From NCBI GenBank assembly GCA_022616535.1, contig JAKEEM010000001.1, positions 1 to 47,562 of the forward strand: a stretch of DNA of 47,562 bases. Direction: 5' to 3'. Source of the stretch: Chlorobiota bacterium. Lineage in GTDB: Bacteria; Bacteroidota; Ignavibacteria; Tepidaquicellales; OLB5. The position numbers and the translations under genes are program-made. This document shows positions 1-8,182 of this stretch, one piece after another. Every line of letters starts with the position of its first letter. Positions within the stretch are counted from its first letter, which is position 1. The notes beneath the pieces are model-generated. The model had not been told where the DNA came from, made no database searches, and worked only from the letters and a program-made list of their open reading frames with translations.

Positions 1-59
1 AACCAAGCGTGGCAAAATTACTATATCAATTTTAAAATGTCAAGTCAGTGGTGGCACAA

Positions 60-90
60 TTCACCTCATTAGGCATATATGAGGTGAAAG
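60..90. repeat. Palindrome TTCACCTCAT...ATGAGGTGAA, copy 1
   Basis: The arms at 60-69 and 79-88 are perfectly complementary with a 9-base loop. A near-identical sequence in the same orientation lies at 24729-24759; there the left arm is intact and the right arm is degraded. Its role is unknown. It could be a small mobile palindrome or a protein-binding site. Confidence 0.6.
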
Positions 91-289
91 TTGGTAAGTT
101 CGTTAAGTTCATTAGGTTAGTTGAGTAAAAAGCAAAAAAATAAAAAAACAGAAAATAAAAGAAAAACAGTAAAAGCGGAGAAAATGTTTTGATTGCACAC
201 CCGAAACGAGGAAAAAGTGTTAAGAGTGCGGAATCGCTCAAAAAGTAAAAAATTCAGCGATTCGAAAAATTCGCGGACAGGAAAAAGGC

Positions 290-410
290 AGACCTCCCCT
301 TAAATCCCCTCCTTGCTAAGGAGGGGACGTGAGACCGTCTCCCCCCTTAATAAGGGGGAAAACTAAAGAGGGGGTCTATTAAAAGCACCACCCCTCCGCC
401 GGCTGGCGGA
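290..410. repeat. GC-rich palindromic mosaic element, copy A
   Basis: Three hairpins sit in tandem. CCCCTCCTT (306-314) pairs with AAGGAGGGG (318-326), CCCCCTTA (342-349) pairs with TAAGGGGG (351-358), and TCCGCC (395-400) pairs with GGCGGA (405-410). The first block recurs almost unchanged at 38335-38372. Related blocks lie at 24376-24397 and 28947-29012. All are intergenic. This looks like a dispersed non-coding repeat family. Confidence 0.65.
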
Positions 411-484
411 TTCAATTTCCCGCATTCTGCAAATTTTTTCACGGGCTTATGTGTCAGGTGAAGAACACCTGACACAACTCGAAA

Positions 485-511
485 TAAAAAAAGCCCGCCT
501 CAGGCGGGCTT
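485..511 (-). terminator. Rho-independent terminator of the T9SS cargo gene
   Basis: On the minus strand a 9-bp GC-rich stem (491-499 with 503-511, loop of 3) is followed by a run of T residues. It lies just downstream of the stop codon of the gene at 538-2346. Confidence 0.8.
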
Positions 512-537
512 GATAAACCTGAAATATATCTTTTTAC

Positions 538-2346
538 TTACTTAATCAAAGCCATTTTCTTTGTATCGGTAAAATCACCTGACTTAATTGTGTATAAATA
601 TATTCCGCTTGCAAGACTGGATGCATTGAAATCAATTGAATGTGACCCTGCCTGTCTGACTTCATTAACAAGCACAGCCACTTCCCTTCCAAGAATATCA
701 TACACCCTCAGCTCAACAAAGCCGGATTTAGGCAATGAGAAGCTGATTATTGTTGCAGGATTGAACGGATTCGGGTAGTTCTGCTCAAGTCTGTAAACAC
801 TTGGAATCTCATTATTATTATTACCAATTCCGACAGGCATACCGTTCATCTTTGCAATATTTCCGCCTGACCCAACCGACCATCCAACAAAGCAGCCGTT
901 TCCGCCGAATGCAAGGGATAGGTCATTTTGAGTGCCTACGGCAGTATGCACCTGTGTCCAGTTTGTTCCGCCATTGGTGCTTCTGTATATCCCTGTTCCC
1001 CTGCAATACCAGAAATCATTTGCAGCGCCTTGAATACCTGTTATATTACCAGTTCCCAAAGCCGGAAGCAGTGCATAGTTTCCGCCCGCATTGGTTGATT
1101 TAACCATCGTTGCACCGCCGCCAAGTCCAAGCGTAAGCGAGTTAAAATGAACAGCTAAAACCTGCCCGGCTAGACCAGTTGTTGCTACACTTGTCCAGTT
1201 AACGCCTGCATTGGTAGAATGCCAAATGGTTCCCTGTCCTGAGCCGAACCATACATGAGGCAGCATTACCTGAAGACAGTTATTTCTGCCGTCACCAGTT
1301 CCCGGCGTTGTGGATATCGACGACCATGTTGAACCTCCGTCTGTTGTTCCGAGTATTACCCAGTTTCCTCCCACAGGGTCACCTGTTGCTATACCTACTG
1401 TAGGAGATGTCATCTTTATTGCATTTATAAACCCTGCCGCAGTGTATACCTGTACCCAGTTGGTACCGCCATTTGTGGTTTTATAAATAAATGTATTGCT
1501 TGGTGATGTTGTGCACCATGCAGTATTTGCATCAATTGCCTCTATGTTATAGATTGCACCGTTAATTACGCCGGGATTCGGATTGCCGTCCGTCCATGTT
1601 GTTCCGCCGTTGGTTGTCCTGCGGACTGTGGCTGCATTGCCTGCTGCCCAAGCTACCAAATCATTGACAGCTTTTACGCTGTATAACAGCTGAGTTGTGC
1701 CTGATGTTTGCGGGCCCCAGGTAAAACTACAGTTGGGAACTAAATCAAATCCAAAATTGAGTGTGGAACCGTCACCGCTTGTAGCAACGAACGGACATCC
1801 ACCGACAGACCAGACCCTCCTTGTGTTAGCGAGGACATTTTGACGGACATAAACTCCGCTGCCACTTGACCCGCACTGCCCAACAAAAATTACCAGACTT
1901 TGAGCCGGGTTATATTGATAAGGTCTGTCCAACGTAACACTCATCCATCCGTTTGTTGGACCAGTTAGGGAAACCGATGGATTGAAATATACTGTATCCC
2001 AAGGACCCGGATAAAATGTTCCTGTCGTTAATGTAGTAATACTGGACTGCGCCATTAAAATATGTAAATTTGTAAATGTTCGTGTTCCGCCCGTTGTTAT
2101 GAAGAAATACACCTTCGTAATATACCCTCCAGGTGCGGGAGAGGGCTGATTAAAATCATTGGCTAAAAAAAGCCAATTAACAGCTTTGCCCGCTGTCTGT
2201 CCAAACGGGAATGTGTTGCTCGAACTTCCTACGTTGTTGTAATTGTAATACTGAGGAAGCTGTGCCAGCGAACTGACTGTAAATGTAAGCATAAGTATCA
2301 AAAAAGCCGCACTTTTTTTGACACTGAAGCGATAAAATGTTTTCAT
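538..2346 (-). CDS. Secreted BNR/YCF48-like beta-propeller protein with T9SS sorting domain
   Basis: The product has 602 residues and begins with a signal peptide (about 1-28: basic start, hydrophobic core, SSLAQ). The middle contains repeated TTNGGTTW- and STNAGVNW-type motifs, typical of YCF48/BNR-like propellers that often sit in secreted proteins of this group. The last 80 or so residues form a type A T9SS sorting domain (LEQNYPNPFNPATIISF, then a DILGREVAVL-type strand and a KKMALIK end). It should cross the inner membrane by Sec and the outer membrane by T9SS, where the tail is normally removed. No catalytic residues are recognisable and the ligand is unknown. A terminator follows the gene. 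Confidence 0.85.
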   Translation of the reverse strand: MKTFYRFSVKKSAAFLILMLTFTVSSLAQLPQYYNYNNVGSSSNTFPFGQTAGKAVNWLFLANDFNQPSPAPGGYITKVYFFITTGGTRTFTNLHILMAQSSITTLTTGTFYPGPWDTVYFNPSVSLTGPTNGWMSVTLDRPYQYNPAQSLVIFVGQCGSSGSGVYVRQNVLANTRRVWSVGGCPFVATSGDGSTLNFGFDLVPNCSFTWGPQTSGTTQLLYSVKAVNDLVAWAAGNAATVRRTTNGGTTWTDGNPNPGVINGAIYNIEAIDANTAWCTTSPSNTFIYKTTNGGTNWVQVYTAAGFINAIKMTSPTVGIATGDPVGGNWVILGTTDGGSTWSSISTTPGTGDGRNNCLQVMLPHVWFGSGQGTIWHSTNAGVNWTSVATTGLAGQVLAVHFNSLTLGLGGGATMVKSTNAGGNYALLPALGTGNITGIQGAANDFWYCRGTGIYRSTNGGTNWTQVHTAVGTQNDLSLAFGGNGCFVGWSVGSGGNIAKMNGMPVGIGNNNNEIPSVYRLEQNYPNPFNPATIISFSLPKSGFVELRVYDILGREVAVLVNEVRQAGSHSIDFNASSLASGIYLYTIKSGDFTDTKKMALIK

Positions 2347-2675
2347 ACTGAGTTTTATTTTTAGTTTGAGGGTTTAGCCCGAAATATATTTGAATGTTAA
2401 TTAATTAGATTATGAGCCTAAATGGACTTGTAAGCAAATACGAGCCTTATAAAACTTAAATAATAATTTAATAATTTTTAAGATTGTCATTTGAACTAAA
2501 AAAATCAAGTGTTTTAGATAGTATACTATACCAGAGGGAAGTTAATACAAATGTATTAATTAAAAAGACAGAGAATAAGAGCATTTTTGGTTACCTAAAT
2601 CCGTTACGTATTGAGCCTATAAGTCAATACAGATACCGTTTCTTTTATTGGAACATTAGTGTAATTTTGCAGGTT
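2347..2675. other. Divergent intergenic region
   Basis: This 329-base, AT-rich stretch separates the T9SS cargo gene on the minus strand from the rhodanese/MBL gene on the plus strand. The plus-strand frame is open back to a TTG at 2484, but that segment does not resemble the protein family. A TAATTTTG box lies just before the ATG at 2676. No other structure is seen. Confidence 0.6.
2639..2669 (+). promoter_or_regulatory. Possible Bacteroidota-type promoter (TTTC-N19-TAATTTTG)
   Basis: TAATTTTG at 2662-2669 matches the TAnnTTTG -7 consensus, with a TTTC 19 bases upstream in place of the usual TTTG. The expected start site would fall at or next to the ATG at 2676, so the transcript may be almost leaderless. 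Short AT-rich boxes arise easily by chance. Confidence 0.35.
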
Positions 2676-3797
2676 ATGGATAATTTTTTAATTTCACCTA
2701 AAGAAGTAAAAGAACACCTCGTCTCAAAAAACGATGGATATCTTCTTGTCGATATCAGGGAAGAACACGAATACAAGGACTGGAACATTAAAGGCAGTAT
2801 GAATTTGCCTGTAAACTCGCTAATTGTTGCTGGAAATTTTCTTGAGCTAAGGGATATACTGAAATCACTGCCCAAGGATAAATTCATAGTAACAATCTGT
2901 CAGAGAGGGATAAATTCACAGGTTGCCGCATCAATTCTGCGGGAAATGGATTATAATGCCGTTGCATTGGAAAAAGGAATGAAGGGATGGAACGAAAATT
3001 TCGATTTATACAAAATCGAATTTACAGATTTCATTCTTGACCAGTTTGTAAGAATCGGCAAAGGATGTCTTTCTTATATAGTTTATGATAATAATGATAG
3101 CTCAGCCGCAATTTTTGAACCGTCCATCTTTGTCGGTGAATACGAAGACTATATTTCTTCCAACGGACTTAAGATTAAATATGTAATCGATACTCACGCG
3201 CATGCTGACCATTTTTCAGGAGCTATGGAGCTTGCAAGGAAATACCACACTGACTATCATATTAACGAAACGGATGTTGATAATGTTTTTGAGTTCAAGT
3301 CGTTAAAAGGAGTTAAAGAAATTACATTCGGCAAAGTTAAAATTGAAATCCTGCCGACACCGGGACATACAGACGGCAGTCTGTCGTTTTTAATCAACAA
3401 TGAAGCTTTAATTTGCGGTGATTTATTGCTGCTGGAAAGTCCCGGCAGACCCGACCTCGCCAGAACGAAGGAAGAAACCGTAAAAGGCGCGGAGATTTTA
3501 TTTAACACTTTGCAAAATGTAATATTTAAGTTAAACGACAACGTTAAGATTTTTCCCGCGCACTTTACTAAAACGGAATTAAGACCTGTCACAATGACTT
3601 TGAGCGAGCTTAAGCAAAAATCAGAAGGACTTGCAATAAGCGATAAAAATAAATTCATTGAATTTCTCACGTCAAATATACCAATGACTCCCCCGAACTA
3701 TGAATCGATTAAACGCTTTAACAAGGCGGGAGTAATGATACCGCTTGACTATGCCGAGGACTTGGAAATCGGCCCAAACAGGTGCGCAGCCAGATAG
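2676..3797 (+). CDS. Rhodanese / metallo-beta-lactamase fold protein (persulfide dioxygenase-like)
   Basis: The product has 373 residues from the ATG at 2676. The open frame runs 64 codons further back to a TTG at 2484, but homology-like sequence begins only at MDNFLISPKEV. Residues 1-110 form a rhodanese domain with active-site Cys75 in the CQRGINS loop. Residues 115-330 form a metallo-beta-lactamase domain with the THAHADH metal motif (H174, H176, D178, H179), GHTDGS and FPAH. This resembles ETHE1-type persulfide dioxygenases, which oxidise glutathione or other persulfides. Here the rhodanese domain is N-terminal, whereas many known fusions have it C-terminal. A role in cytoplasmic sulfide or persulfide handling is inferred. 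Confidence 0.8.
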   Translation: MDNFLISPKEVKEHLVSKNDGYLLVDIREEHEYKDWNIKGSMNLPVNSLIVAGNFLELRDILKSLPKDKFIVTICQRGINSQVAASILREMDYNAVALEKGMKGWNENFDLYKIEFTDFILDQFVRIGKGCLSYIVYDNNDSSAAIFEPSIFVGEYEDYISSNGLKIKYVIDTHAHADHFSGAMELARKYHTDYHINETDVDNVFEFKSLKGVKEITFGKVKIEILPTPGHTDGSLSFLINNEALICGDLLLLESPGRPDLARTKEETVKGAEILFNTLQNVIFKLNDNVKIFPAHFTKTELRPVTMTLSELKQKSEGLAISDKNKFIEFLTSNIPMTPPNYESIKRFNKAGVMIPLDYAEDLEIGPNRCAAR

Positions 3798-3803
3798 ATA
3801 AAA

Positions 3804-3830
3804 ATTGCGAACGTAAGTGAAGCAATCTCA
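3804..3830. repeat. Short dispersed hairpin repeat, copy 1
   Basis: ATTGC (3804-3808) pairs with GCAAT (3822-3826) around a GAACGTAAGTGAA loop, followed by CTCA. A second copy at 39492-39517 has ATTCC and GGAAT arms, a compensatory change that keeps the pairing. The copy covers the GTG start of the next gene. Confidence 0.6.
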
Positions 3831-4443
3831 TGAAAAATGGTTTGAAGAAAATAAACGAATTCTTGAAAAAGCATATTTAAAACACATCGAACCATGGAAA
3901 CAATCAGGTTTTTCAGGTCCGGTGGAGAGGTGGTCTGCCTGCAGAAAGCCCGTCGCAGAATGTGTTGATAAATCCGGAACATTTTTGGACGTGGGTTGCG
4001 CCAACGGATATTTAATCGAATGTTTGATTAAATGGTTAAAAGAAAAAAATGTTGAGATAATTCCGTTCGGACTTGATATAAGCGAAAAATTGATTGAACT
4101 TGCAAAACAAAGAGTTTCTGAATTTGAAAATAATTTTTATACAGGCAATGCGTTTAATTGGAAACCTCCCTTAAAGTTCGATTATGTGAGGGCTGAACTT
4201 GTTTATGTTCCTGAAGAGCTTAAAAAGGATTTTATTAATAAGTTAATGAATGATTACCTTAATGATACCGGAAAATTGCTAGTTTGCGAGTACAGGTCAG
4301 CAAATGATATGGATAACAAAGTCCGGATTAACGAGGAACTCCAAAACCTGGGTTTTAATGTTGAAAGCTGCTGTTCAGGATATTGGGAAGAGAAAGAGCT
4401 TACGAGAATTGCAGTTATACTAAAAAAGGAAAATCAAAGCTAA
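3817..4443 (+). CDS. Class I SAM-dependent methyltransferase
   Basis: The product has 208 residues. The SAM-binding motif I is FLDVGCANGYL (about 56-66), and an acidic residue in GLDISEKLIELA fits the end of strand 2. The substrate cannot be told; an N-terminal WKQSGFSGP segment is distinctive but unassigned. The only reasonable start is GTG at 3817, which lies inside a short dispersed palindrome (3804-3830), so the first few codons may be repeat-derived. It starts 19 bases after the rhodanese/MBL gene on the same strand and is probably co-transcribed with it. Confidence 0.75.
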   Translation: MKQSHEKWFEENKRILEKAYLKHIEPWKQSGFSGPVERWSACRKPVAECVDKSGTFLDVGCANGYLIECLIKWLKEKNVEIIPFGLDISEKLIELAKQRVSEFENNFYTGNAFNWKPPLKFDYVRAELVYVPEELKKDFINKLMNDYLNDTGKLLVCEYRSANDMDNKVRINEELQNLGFNVESCCSGYWEEKELTRIAVILKKENQS

Positions 4444-4453
4444 TAAATTATTG

Positions 4454-4496
4454 ATTCCCGCCGGAGTTTACCCCGCACTTGGTGCGGGGCGGGAAT
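4454..4496. repeat. Nested hairpin repeat at the aldehyde dehydrogenase start
   Basis: An outer stem ATTCCCGCC/GGCGGGAAT (4454-4462 with 4488-4496) encloses an inner stem CCCCGCAC/GTGCGGGG (4471-4478 with 4482-4489). A related hairpin with ATTCCCGC/GCGGGAAT arms lies at 39960-39979. The 3' arm overlaps the first in-frame ATG of the next gene (4495). In mRNA this structure could hide the translation start. Confidence 0.6.
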
Positions 4497-5877
4497 GGAG
4501 TCCATGAAACCAAAATACATAAACAACATCAACCCCGCAACCGGAAAGCTTATTACGAAGGTAAAATGCTCAACGGAGAGAGAAATAGACTCCGCCGTGA
4601 AGAAGGCAAAAAATGCTTTAAAAAAATGGAGTGAACTCCCTTTAAAAGAAAGAAGTTACAAGCTTGAATTAATCGCTAAGGACTTCGTTCGAAATAAGGA
4701 AAAAATAGGCAGGATTATAACCGATGAGATGGGCAAGCTTTATAAAAACGCTGTGGGCGAAACTAACTCTGTTGCGTATGGAATAAGGGAAACAATCCAG
4801 CAGGCAAAAGAGGCGCTTAAAAATGAAAAATTAAGGGAAAATGACCTTGTTACTGAGCTTCACCGCACGCCAATCGGCGTATGTGCTGTTATAACGCCGT
4901 GGAATTACCCCGTAAGCATGCCTGAATCACTGCTCTCCCCTGCCCTGATTGCAGGTAATACCGTTGTTTTCAAACCATCGGAAATGGTTCCGTTGACAGG
5001 TAAGGCAATTTATGAGATTTTCAGCAGGCACTTGCCTGAAGGCGTTATAAATCTGGTGCAGGGAGCCGATGAGGTTGGTAATTACTTAATACATTCGGAT
5101 ATCGATATGATTGCATTTGTCGGCTCACAGGCAGTCGGCAGGCATATAATGAAGGTCGCAGGCGATAAGCTGAAACGTATCGTGCTTGAGCTTGGCGGCA
5201 AAGACCCCATGATTGTCCTAAACGATGCCGACCTAGAGAAAGCCGCTAATTTTGCAGTCAGGGGTTCGCTTAGCAACACGGGACAGGTCTGTGTTTCAGT
5301 TGAAAGAATTTACGTGCAGGAAAAAGTTGCTGCTCAATTTACAAAGCTTGTCGAAGATGGAGTTAAGAACTTCAAATATGGAAACGGATACGATGACGGC
5401 GTTCAAATGGGTCCCTTAGTCAGCCAAAGCCAGCGTGAAAATGTACTTTCACAGGTTAAAGATGCAGTTAAAAACGGCGCAAAGCTTGTCACTGGAGGCG
5501 GTACACCGAAAAACAAAAAAGGGTATTTTATGGAGCCGACTTTGCTCACCAATCTAACACATAAACACCGGATAATGAATGAAGAAACCTTCGGTCCCGT
5601 TGTTGCTATACAGAAAGTTAAATCCGAAGATGACGCTGTTAAGCTTGCAAATGACTCCCCTTTTGGTTTGGGTGCTACAGTGTGGACAAAAAATAAAAAG
5701 AAAGGTCTTGAAATAGCGCGGAAGATTGAATCCGGTATGATTGGGGTTAACCAGGGTATCGGTTCCGTAAGCGGCACGCCGTGGGTGGGAGTGAAACAGA
5801 GCGGTTACGGCTTCATCGGCTCAGTTGAAGGCATTAGACAGTTTACTGTGCCGAGGAAGACTAGTTATAGGGTGTGA
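4495..5877 (+). CDS. NAD(P)-dependent aldehyde dehydrogenase (succinate-semialdehyde dehydrogenase-like)
   Basis: The product has 460 residues and belongs to the aldehyde dehydrogenase superfamily. It has the TPWNYPV cofactor motif, the general-base Glu232 in LELGGKDP, the nucleophile Cys266 in NTGQVCVS and the EETFGPV motif. Length and pattern fit short semialdehyde dehydrogenases such as GabD/Sad, which oxidise an aldehyde to the acid in the cytoplasm; the exact substrate is not visible. ATG codons occur at 4495 and 4504. The first lies in the arm of a hairpin repeat and the second follows a GGAG at only 3 bases, so the start is uncertain by three codons. It follows the methyltransferase gene by 51 bases. 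Confidence 0.85.
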   Translation: MESMKPKYINNINPATGKLITKVKCSTEREIDSAVKKAKNALKKWSELPLKERSYKLELIAKDFVRNKEKIGRIITDEMGKLYKNAVGETNSVAYGIRETIQQAKEALKNEKLRENDLVTELHRTPIGVCAVITPWNYPVSMPESLLSPALIAGNTVVFKPSEMVPLTGKAIYEIFSRHLPEGVINLVQGADEVGNYLIHSDIDMIAFVGSQAVGRHIMKVAGDKLKRIVLELGGKDPMIVLNDADLEKAANFAVRGSLSNTGQVCVSVERIYVQEKVAAQFTKLVEDGVKNFKYGNGYDDGVQMGPLVSQSQRENVLSQVKDAVKNGAKLVTGGGTPKNKKGYFMEPTLLTNLTHKHRIMNEETFGPVVAIQKVKSEDDAVKLANDSPFGLGATVWTKNKKKGLEIARKIESGMIGVNQGIGSVSGTPWVGVKQSGYGFIGSVEGIRQFTVPRKTSYRV

Positions 5878-5892
5878 TAAGATGTATTAATG

Positions 5893-6600
5893 TTAAATCC
5901 ATTCAGGGTCGATCAATTCCCTAAGTTTTTCATCTTCTACTTCTCCTTTTAAATCCGAAAACCAATCAGAACTATTTTTAGGAAAATTATTTTCTAATAC
6001 TAAATCCGATTTGCCTTTAAAACGATAACTTGCTTTGCAAAAACCTATTGTATAATCAGTTAAATTATGCTTAATAAACTTAAAGTTATTAATAAAATAT
6101 TTTTGTAAAACAGCTTCTATTTTCTGATAGGACTCAATATCTGAAATATTTTGAGTGCAACTAACGAGGATATTTGAACAGAACTCTTTACGAATCTCAA
6201 AATAATCTTCATCTAAAATATCGGGGGGCTGATGTCCATCTGGCAAAAAATAATATGTTATTTTTGCTTTTTTAAATTTTAAATTGTCAGTTTCTGCAAC
6301 TTGATATTCTTTTTTATCAAACCAGTTCTTAAAATTGAAATTTGTTATATAACTATACACATCTTTTTGAATTAAGTCTAAGTTAAATGCCATAAACTCT
6401 TTACTATTTTTTGAATTATAAGCCTCCCAATATTTTTTTTGTCTATAATAAATATTCCCACTCCCAATGTAAATAACTCTGCTTATGTTATCTTTAAGTT
6501 TTAAAAAGTGAAGATAAACACCAGTTTGATCGAAAAGTTTTTTGGTAACAATCTCCTGAACACTCTTTACTTCTGACCATTGCAATTTTTGTTTTGGCAT
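5893..6600 (-). CDS. Uncharacterised protein with a GIY-YIG-like N-terminus
   Basis: The product has 235 residues, no signal peptide and many Lys and Asn codons. Near the N-terminus GVY (27-29) and YIG (44-46) are spaced roughly as in GIY-YIG nucleases, with an Arg nearby (Arg53 in NIYYRQKKYWE). An IEAVLQKYFINNF segment further on could hold the metal-binding Glu. This suggests a divergent GIY-YIG fold but does not prove nuclease activity. It converges on the aldehyde dehydrogenase gene with only 15 bases between them. No partner gene is evident. Confidence 0.55.
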   Translation of the reverse strand: MPKQKLQWSEVKSVQEIVTKKLFDQTGVYLHFLKLKDNISRVIYIGSGNIYYRQKKYWEAYNSKNSKEFMAFNLDLIQKDVYSYITNFNFKNWFDKKEYQVAETDNLKFKKAKITYYFLPDGHQPPDILDEDYFEIRKEFCSNILVSCTQNISDIESYQKIEAVLQKYFINNFKFIKHNLTDYTIGFCKASYRFKGKSDLVLENNFPKNSSDWFSDLKGEVEDEKLRELIDPEWI

Positions 6601-6683
6601 ATCTGTTTGTGTTTAAAATTTTGAATTTTCCAATCGATTTTAAAATAAAAAAATACTGATCTTTTTTTTGTCCTATTGTAAAT

Positions 6684-7655
6684 TCATTTCATTGCGTTTT
6701 TCATAGCATCAATTAGTTCTGGATTAGGCAGAGCCGTTTCCTGATTCAGCATCATTACAAAATGGTCGGCTGAAAGCTCCTCAGCGTGCAGTATGTAATC
6801 GGAATTTTTCCCGATTTGCTCATAAAAATTTTTTACTTCTTTAACTTTCAGAATCAGCGGCTTTCCGTCTTTATAAAGGGGTGATTTATTCATCTCGCCT
6901 CCTTCAACTGCAAGCAATCCTATTTGCAGGTAAGAGAAAAAGCTCCCTCCGCTGTACGGCTTAGGGGAAAAAAGTATAATCATAACTTCAACAGGTTTTG
7001 AGTCATATTCAACCGTAATATAATAATTATTGTGCGGTGCGTCTGGATTGGAAATTCTTAAATCCGCAATTTCAGGAGGGTATGGAACATCTACGCATTT
7101 TTTAAATCCAAGTGAGTTATAAATTTTCTCCCTTAAATCAGGATTGTTCCTCGAAATTACATGAAAAAGCTCATGCATAAAAAGGTCTTCAAGACTTCTG
7201 CTTTTAGATGAAGCAAGCTTATCTTTAATAACAATATAATTTCCTCTTGTGTAGCCGGATGCGCCTCCCTCCTCTTTCATCGTTGATTTAATAATCTCAA
7301 TTTTTTCAGGCAGCTTTATATTCAGTCCTAAAGCTGAGATTTTTCCGCTAACCGATTCTACGATTTCGCCCATAATCTTTATTTCATCCTCATTCCAGCT
7401 TACAACTTGTTCTGAGGCAAAACGCTGGTAGTCATTTATTGTAACTGATTCTGTTCTTTGTGTTTTTGAAAGCAAATCAAATTTACTTAAAACTGCTGTG
7501 TATTCGTCTTCACTCATTAACAGCTCTTTTGCTCTATCACCTTCAAGAAGGGAGACAACTGTACCCTGCTGTAATGGAAATTCCGACTGAGCATTAATGC
7601 AAAGCGAAATAACAAATATCTGGAGTAAAACTGCATTAAATCGAACTCTGAACAT
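6684..7655 (-). CDS. Secreted putative zinc metallopeptidase (HELFH)
   Basis: The product has 323 residues. The N-terminus (about 1-22, hydrophobic core, then NAQ) looks like a Sec signal peptide. HELFH at 161-165 matches the HExxH zinc motif, and an HAEELSADHF segment near 290-299 offers the third Glu ligand about 130 residues later, as in gluzincin-type peptidases. A periplasmic or surface protease is a reasonable inference. The family is not recognised and the substrate is unknown. There is no T9SS tail. It is divergent from the frameshifted glyoxalase-like gene, with 75 bases between them. Confidence 0.6.
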   Translation of the reverse strand: MFRVRFNAVLLQIFVISLCINAQSEFPLQQGTVVSLLEGDRAKELLMSEDEYTAVLSKFDLLSKTQRTESVTINDYQRFASEQVVSWNEDEIKIMGEIVESVSGKISALGLNIKLPEKIEIIKSTMKEEGGASGYTRGNYIVIKDKLASSKSRSLEDLFMHELFHVISRNNPDLREKIYNSLGFKKCVDVPYPPEIADLRISNPDAPHNNYYITVEYDSKPVEVMIILFSPKPYSGGSFFSYLQIGLLAVEGGEMNKSPLYKDGKPLILKVKEVKNFYEQIGKNSDYILHAEELSADHFVMMLNQETALPNPELIDAMKNAMK

Positions 7656-7730
7656 ATTTTTTTATTTAATTAATTTGTAAATTTAAGTAAATAAATTTTA
7701 AAAAATTCGTTATTTTAAGGGCGCAAATAT

Positions 7731-8071
7731 ATGAAGTTTAAGTTCTCTCCATACATAGCTATTCAGGTTAAAGAGCACGAAAAAGCTGTTGATTTCTACA
7801 AACGTGTGCTGGGAATGGAATTTGTTGAATCAAAAGGAAATGACACGTATTTAAATAAAGACGGAATAAATTTTGTGTTTGAAGATAATCCGAACAGCAA
7901 TAAAGTATTTTTGAATTTAAGATAGATAACTTGAACGAAGCAAGGCAACTGCTTGAAAAAGAAGGATGTAAAGTCTTAACAGTTTATAATAAACATAGCA
8001 TGATGTTCAGCAACCCCTTTGGAATGAATTTCCACGTTTGGGAAGATGGCGCATTCCCCAACAACCCATAG
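7731..8071 (+). pseudogene. Glyoxalase/VOC-family protein, frameshifted
   Basis: The first frame (7731-7925) gives 64 residues matching the N-terminal half of a VOC/glyoxalase fold (YIAIQVKEHEKAVDFYKRVL, then FVFEDN). Near the T5 run at 7908-7912 the similarity moves to another frame. Reading there gives FEFKIDNLNEARQLLEKEG and then MMFSNPFGMNFHVWE, ending with the TAG at 8069-8071. Joined, the protein would be about 113 residues, the usual size of the family. One missing T explains the break. It could be a real inactivating mutation or an assembly or sequencing error in a homopolymer. Confidence 0.7.
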
Positions 8072-8182
8072 CACTAATTAAAATACTTTACAATAACCTT
8101 AAATTGGTAACTTGGACATCTAAAATGAATGGCTCTATGGAATACGGCACAAATATATTTGATTAATGAAGTAAAAAGGGTT

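Larger units (their letters stand above)
1..537. other. Gene-free stretch with palindromic repeats
   Basis: No credible gene is seen. The reading frames here are short and low in complexity. The stretch holds a perfect palindrome with 10-base arms (60-69 and 79-88), a C-rich/G-rich mosaic of hairpins (about 290-410) and, at its right end, a terminator-like hairpin for the gene that starts at 2346. The GC-rich blocks stand out sharply from the AT-rich surroundings and recur elsewhere in the window. Confidence 0.7.

Noticed and set aside
32-241. A 69-residue Phe-rich minus-strand frame
   Set aside because: Low-complexity translation of A-rich DNA, without ribosome site or family pattern.
2484-2675. 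N-terminal extension of the rhodanese/MBL protein from a TTG
   Set aside because: The added 64 residues do not resemble the family, and a TAATTTTG box lies just before the ATG at 2676.
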